A stretch of DNA of 64,000 nucleotides from Daphnia pulex (Eukaryota > Arthropoda > Branchiopoda > Diplostraca > Daphniidae). The notes beneath the pieces are model-generated. The model worked only from the letters and a program-made list of their open reading frames with translations, had not been told where the DNA came from and searched no databases. A program made the position numbers and the translations under genes. Where the stretch lies: positions 372,001-436,000 of the forward strand of contig NC_060018.1 in assembly GCF_021134715.1 (NCBI RefSeq). The letters run 5' to 3'. Positions within the stretch are counted from its first letter, which is position 1. Each line of letters starts with the position of its first letter. Of this stretch, positions 59,001-64,000 are shown in pieces.

Positions 59001-61085
59001 AAACTGATGGAGCGATTGGGTAACGGCATCAGACGGTTGCTGCTGCTGCTACTCCCGCCACTGATGGTGCTGATGCTACTCTCCCGGATCAAAATGGTTT
59101 TCTTCTGAGCCTCTTGGATGACGTCCGGAGCGTCGGCCAGCACCAGCATCATCGGGTGAGGAGTTGACGGCTCCTGGTGCGACGTGGGCGGATGCTGTTG
59201 CTGTTGTTGTTGCCCTGCCGCGATGGATTCGGCACGCGCCATCATCGAGGACGAAGGTTTTGACGAGCGCAGAAACAGGTTGCGGAGTGATTCGACGCGA
59301 CTGACCCGTCGCTTGGCGCCCGTCTTGTTGTTTACAACAGCTGGACGGCATCGTTGTTGTTGTTGTTGTTGTGGCTGCAAGAGTTTCTTGCCACTCACAG
59401 ACGGGGCCACACCCTCACAACACGACTGGGCAAATGGATTTTCGAGTGGGATCGCCGTCGGTGACGAGCTGCTGGCCGGTGGTGGTGGTGGCACTGGTTC
59501 GACCGGTCCGTCTCCTTCTCCCTGCTGCTGCTGCTGCTGCCCATCCATCAGCGGAGTCGAATCGCTGACGTTGGCTGACGGCTGATTCACCACTTTCTTA
59601 TTCTGTTCCCACTTGCGGCCGACCTTCTTGCCCCACGTAGACGGCCCGCCTGTTCAATACAAAAAAAAACAACAAATGAGAAGAGAGTGAGCCGTGAAAA
59701 TGAAAATAAGGCGAACACAAATCGTAAATATCTTGGCAGGAGTTTGCACAAGTCCGTCCTTGCGCACCACCAATGCCGATCGGCCAATTGGTGGCGCGGA
59801 CACACTCAGACACGCACACGATTCGATTCCATCTCTGTCATTTGTTTCTTGCCGTGTCAAACGCCTAACGATGGATACGCAATCCAGCCCACCGCAGAGA
59901 GATGCGGAATATTGGGTGCGCGAGAGAGAGACAATTAAGTCAATTTCGGCACGACTTTTTTTTTTCTCCCCTTCAAGTTCAGTTTGGCTAGAAGAAAGTG
60001 GATTGGCGTTTTTTTTTTTTTTTACGGGCGAAAGTGAACGTCGTTGGTGTGTGTCTTTTACCATTTCCCAAGGATGGTCGCCCAGTCTATTTGGCTATTC
60101 AATAGTGGTGGGGGGGCCCATCGCGAAGAACCCAGTAAGATGACCAAGCACGGCCGTGCTGCTCTTTTCAGACTTTAGTTTCTTTTTCTTTCTCTTTTTG
60201 TTACCATTTGATCCGTTAGGTTTCTTTTGATTCGAATCACGCTCGGCGTGTTGTTGTGATTACCAAACACACACTGTGGAGAGACGACACATCCATATTT
60301 ATATGGGATATAGTTTAGACTCGAAACGAGTTTGTTTGTGATTTCTTCGGGGTTGTTGTCGCCATGTGTGGGGGGGGGGGATCGTTGGACAGTTGGTGAG
60401 TTGAACAAGAAAACAAATAACTTTTTTTTGAAACGAAAGTTGTCGAGTCACAAAACTGATTTCTAAACGTCCGAGTAAAGTTCTCTCTCGACTTGTTTCG
60501 CTGTAAACACATTTTCTGACTTGTCTTTCTATTTCTGCTGAATTGCTGGTGCTGGATGGATCTAACCCGTGAACGTCTCGTTTCGGGAGAGAAGAGAAAA
60601 CGCGAGTAAAAAGTGGGGTAAAAGTGCAACACCATAAATAGACGAATACGCACAATAACTAACGGGATAAAAAAAATACAAGCGTCAGCCAGATATTTTC
60701 CATAGTGGCGAATCTTTTCAAGCGTTGGCTATTTTGGAGACGAAGAAAGTTTGAATCGTCCTTTGGAGCGTGGTGGCAGGCAGGAAAAAAACAATTTCAA
60801 AATATTGGGGGGAAATAAGAAAAGAAACTGACCTTTCAGCTTGTGGCTTTTCGGCGAGTTGATGACGACCATGGCCGGAAGAGCTTTGACGGTTTGATAA
60901 TTGTTGTCGTCCAGCGTGTCCCTTTCGCTGCGACTGCTGGCAATCAGCTGATCCTGATCGGCTGCTCCGCTGCCATTGGAATCCAAGGAAACCAACAGGG
61001 CTGCTGCCTCAGTGGCCCCTACTGCACCACCATTGGACTCTGACTGCAACTGCTGGCCGTCCGTCCGTCGCCGGAAGAGCCTCAT
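56029..61085 (-). CDS. Large polyglutamine-rich protein with two PDZ domains (PDZD2/big-bang-like)
   Basis: Putative membrane-cortex scaffold. Exons: 60833-61085, 57681-59649, 56961-57608, 56732-56778 and 56029-56165, all GT-AG, about 1,000 residues. The first exon ([20 protein letters not shown]) starts at the Met at 61085. A conserved-looking [18 protein letters not shown] follows exon 1. The large exon is Ser/Pro/Gln-rich with several Gln runs. PDZ1 begins [20 protein letters not shown] and crosses into [23 protein letters not shown]2 is split over three exons: [40 protein letters not shown], then [23 protein letters not shown]2 most resembles PDZD2 and IL16 PDZ domains. The last exon could stop at TAG (56029) or splice on, since AGAAG|GTAGGC is a possible donor; a further short exon cannot be excluded. 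Confidence 0.82.
56798..56823. repeat. (AAAT)n microsatellite
   Basis: Six or so repeats of AAAT in an intron of the PDZ gene. Confidence 0.9.
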
Positions 61086-64000
61086 CTTTCCGTTTCGAAA
61101 TGGCCCGTTGCTTTTGTCTTTCTTCTCTTTTTTTGTCTTTGACTTCAAGGTTTTCTCTCTATCACCACTGCTGCGGCTGCATCGAATGCCACCGGATTGT
61201 TGTAACCCGAGGGGCAATGATCGGCTGGGTCAAATCACACGCAATGGCAACTCTGCAACGAATCAAAAACACAAAAAGAAAAATGTTGAAGGTGTTTTCT
61301 CTCAGCGACAACATCCACAGCACGAAACGACACACGAAGATTCCAGCAGCGACTGTCAAATTGTTTTGATACACAAAGTCAAAACAACAACAACAACAAC
61401 AACGAGAGGCGACGAGTTAACACGAGCGATGGAGAAAAGAAAAGAAAAACGAGGGCGAGCGAGCAGCTGATGAACGAAGCGACCGCTCGGCACGAAGGAG
61501 CTGCCCGAACTGAGAGACACGCGTGCGGCGCTTCCGTCGTCGTCGTCGTCGTCGTCAGTCGTCACCGTTGCTCCGCTCCGTGATTTCTTTTTCTTCTTCT
61601 ACTTTTCCCATTGCTCCCCCCCCTCCAAGTGGCACACTCACACGCTGACAGAGTCGCTCAAGACACCGCAGGAAAATAAAAAGAAGAAAAACAAGAAAAT
61701 TAAAGGCGCCGAGCGAGCGCAACACCTTCGACCAAAGAATCTTTGGCGTTGTTATTATTATTCCCCTTTTTTTTCTCGGCTTTTATTTTTGTATTTTTTG
61801 GCTGGAAAAAAAGAAGAAGAAGAAATTGAACCGAATGATGTCGGCGGATTAAGGTTACCAACCCGGGAGGGGGGAAAAAATCGGAGCGCGCGCAACAACA
61901 GTCGAAAAGACGTTGGAAAAATATAAACATTGAGGAGAAGAACCCAGCAGGCACCTACGACCTATACCGCCCGGCAACACATTCTCTGAATCAGAACTAC
62001 TACTACAACTACCAAGAATTTGTATAGTCTCCTTTCTCTCGTCATGTAATTCATTTTCTTGTGAATATGCTAATGGAATTATAGAGGGGGGGATCCAGCA
62101 GAAGAAGTCGACGGTGGGCCCCGACGTTGGGGGGACAAGCGAAAAAGAAACAACCTGTTTGTTGTAGTTGGCTGTCTATCCCGCCCCAATGTCCCAGCAG
62201 CAGCTAATTCCATCGTCGTGACGGCCCTACTACTATACTCAACACGTTGGGAAGTGCCTCAGTGGACCGGTGACTTGTGCGAGCTCAATGCTCTGATGGC
62301 GTGAGAGAATTCTCCTCCGACTACGCGCTACCGAACTGTGTAAAAAAGAAAAATAAGAAACAGAAAAAAGAAAAACGAATTTCCGAGATGATGGCCGACG
62401 CGTTGACTCCGGTCGAGTGTTGAGCCTCTGCGCTGGTCGAGTCGCCTCATTAAATACCAATTATTCTTGTTTCCCCCCTCTTCTTCTTCTTCTTCTTTTT
62501 TCTAAATTGCCGTGTGCACACAACATCATCGCCTTCGGAGAGTTTTTCCTCGAAAGAAAAAGCGGCGAGTGACAAGGAGAGAAGAGACGACGCAACGAGG
62601 GAAACGCTAGTCGCCATCCACAGATGACCGCATATATTATGTCAGCTCGACTATTGATGATAGCAGAATAAGGGAATAATAAGAGAAACACAGCTGATGC
62701 GTTTCTCAAGGAGCTCCCGACACCCGGCCGCGGGAATCGTCGGCATAAATTTGCCAGCCAAAGAGGAAGAGACGCACGACACTATTTTGTCGAACCGCAC
62801 ACACAACGTGAAGGACGGAATTTGGCATTCATCACTCGGCTCATTAATTTCTCATCCACTCTTTCATCTAGGACGTAAGAACTCATCACGTGGTGGCATC
62901 TCTTCTTCTTCTTCATGACGTGATTGATGCCTTCCTACCTCCCATCGATCGACGGACCATGGCCCAGCTGGCACAACACGGCGCCCAGCCTCACCAAAAA
63001 TAAAAATCTGCCACATCTAGCTCTCGTTCCACTCACATTTCTTCCCAAGTCATCTGTAAACCAAACAATAAAGGAACAATGGCGGATGGACCATTTTCTA
63101 TTGTTGTGGCCAACTGATATTACAACCAGCCTGACTGACTGGACTATAAATCTCTTCTCCTTTCTGCCAAGATTCAGTCCGCCCCCGTCACTCTTCATCT
63201 TTCGGCCGCGAGTCGTATTTCCCCATTAACCGAATTCTATTATGCACATCTCCATTCCTCATTCTCCGTTCTCCTGTGGCGTGCAGATGATGAGGACATT
63301 GGGAGAAAATTTCCAGCTCACGCTCCTGCTAAATACACCCAGCAGAATAGCCCAAGAAAAATGAGAAACGTCCGATTCAACAACAACAACAACAACAACA
63401 ACAATGCGGGTTGTTTGGCTTTCCTTAACGTTTTTCGCTCGTTGTTTCGCAGGGCCGTCGACGAACAACGACTTGTCCGTGTTGTTTGTCTGCCTAGTTT
63501 TATGGGCAATCTCACCTGCACGACGCAGAGAGAAAGAGAAAGAAAAGAGAATGAAATGAAATGATGCAGGAGGAGGGCGTACTTTTTGCTCCTTGATTCT
63601 CGCCGTGAAATGGTCGGCTGCTCTTTTGCCGCCCGCCGAATTGTCTGCGATGCTGGCCCACACATGAAACATTCACATAACCCCATTTCGGGGGATCATG
63701 TATTCATTAAGGGCGCGTCAAAGTCGGTCCCCTCGAGGAAAGAAAAAGGAAAGAAAAATAAAGCCAACCCAAATAACAATCGTAAATCCAAAAAGACTGG
63801 GCGATCCAGCAGCAGCAAGTGCGTGGGTCTAGGTAAACGTATTACCGCGTACAGCTGCAGCAGCAGCAATTGCCTAATAATGTGAAAGAGACCAAGACCG
63901 AGAAACAAACAAAAAAACCAACACACACACACAAAGCAAAAAGAAAAACCAGTCCCACACACGCAGAGAGCGGATCGTTAATTTCCTTGTCTTCTTTTTC
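61086..64000. other. Upstream region of the PDZ gene, low complexity
   Basis: No gene is supported on either strand. Simple repeats are dense: (CAA)n at 61384-61403 and 63378-63404, (CGT)n at 61535-61556, (TTC)n at 62477-62497. Base composition swings between purine-rich and pyrimidine-rich blocks. In-frame extension of exon 1 beyond the Met at 61085 (to about 61217) has no ATG; its first codon would be TTG. Short open frames at 61700-61954, 62239-62460, 63259-63672 and 63586-63885 have no recognisable motif and look like chance frames in biased sequence. Non-coding first exons, promoter and enhancers are likely here. Confidence 0.5.

Noticed and set aside
57280..59585. Several long open frames overlapping the large PDZ exon on both strands
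   Set aside because: GC-rich CAG/CTG sequence leaves many frames open; only the minus-strand frame joins to PDZ exons with correct splice phases.

Overview
The window reads as nuclear DNA of a small-genome arthropod, most probably a branchiopod crustacean such as Daphnia. The reasons are many short introns (about 50-90 bp), an arthropod gene set (Melted, SARAF, a little elongation complex subunit, cytosolic sulfotransferases in tandem, GT10 fucosyltransferase) and degenerate Tyr-Tyr-Thr-Glu-Ala-Pro repeat genes of a kind I associate with Daphnia. The species call is an inference. Gene models are by eye, from splice sites and family resemblance.

Layout. 0.1-2.2 kb: FBXO30/40-type F-box gene (+). 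2.4-4.3 kb: secreted low-complexity protein (-). 5.1-7.4 kb: FLYWCH plus C2H2 zinc-finger protein (-). 7.8-8.2 kb: tandem duplication of about 205 bp. 8.5-11.5 kb: an Hsp90 pseudogene split by a large fragment of an IP3-receptor gene. 13.6-17.4 kb: melted/VEPH1 (+). 18.1-21.0 kb: ICE2/NARG2-like gene (-). 22.4-23.3 kb: SARAF (-), with related non-coding repeats on both sides.

25.2-40.8 kb is the striking part: a giant inverted repeat with arms of about 8.0 and 7.6 kb and only 14 bp between them. Positions pair as x + x' = 66549 over most of the arms, with no indel across several kb. Each arm carries, from outside to centre, three tandem decayed copies (A, B, C) of a YYTEAP repeat gene, a broken apoptosis-inducing-factor (AIFM1) fragment between B and C, a piggyBac-type MITE with TTAA ends, a foldback MITE, and a small spliced-looking locus pointing away from the axis. 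SNPs and indels lie mainly near the axis and the outer ends; the middle looks identical, which suggests recent gene conversion. A collapsed-haplotype assembly error must be excluded.

40.8-64 kb returns to ordinary genes: an unrecognised membrane protein (-), intronless alpha-1,3-fucosyltransferase (+), intronless secreted sphingomyelinase-D-like phosphodiesterase (-), holocarboxylase synthetase (-), SNIP1 (-), two tandem sulfotransferases (+, the first with a non-canonical splice donor), and a long polyglutamine-rich PDZ protein (-) with a large low-complexity upstream region. The genes do not form one pathway. The locus is best seen as housekeeping and metabolic genes interrupted by one duplication-prone accessory island.
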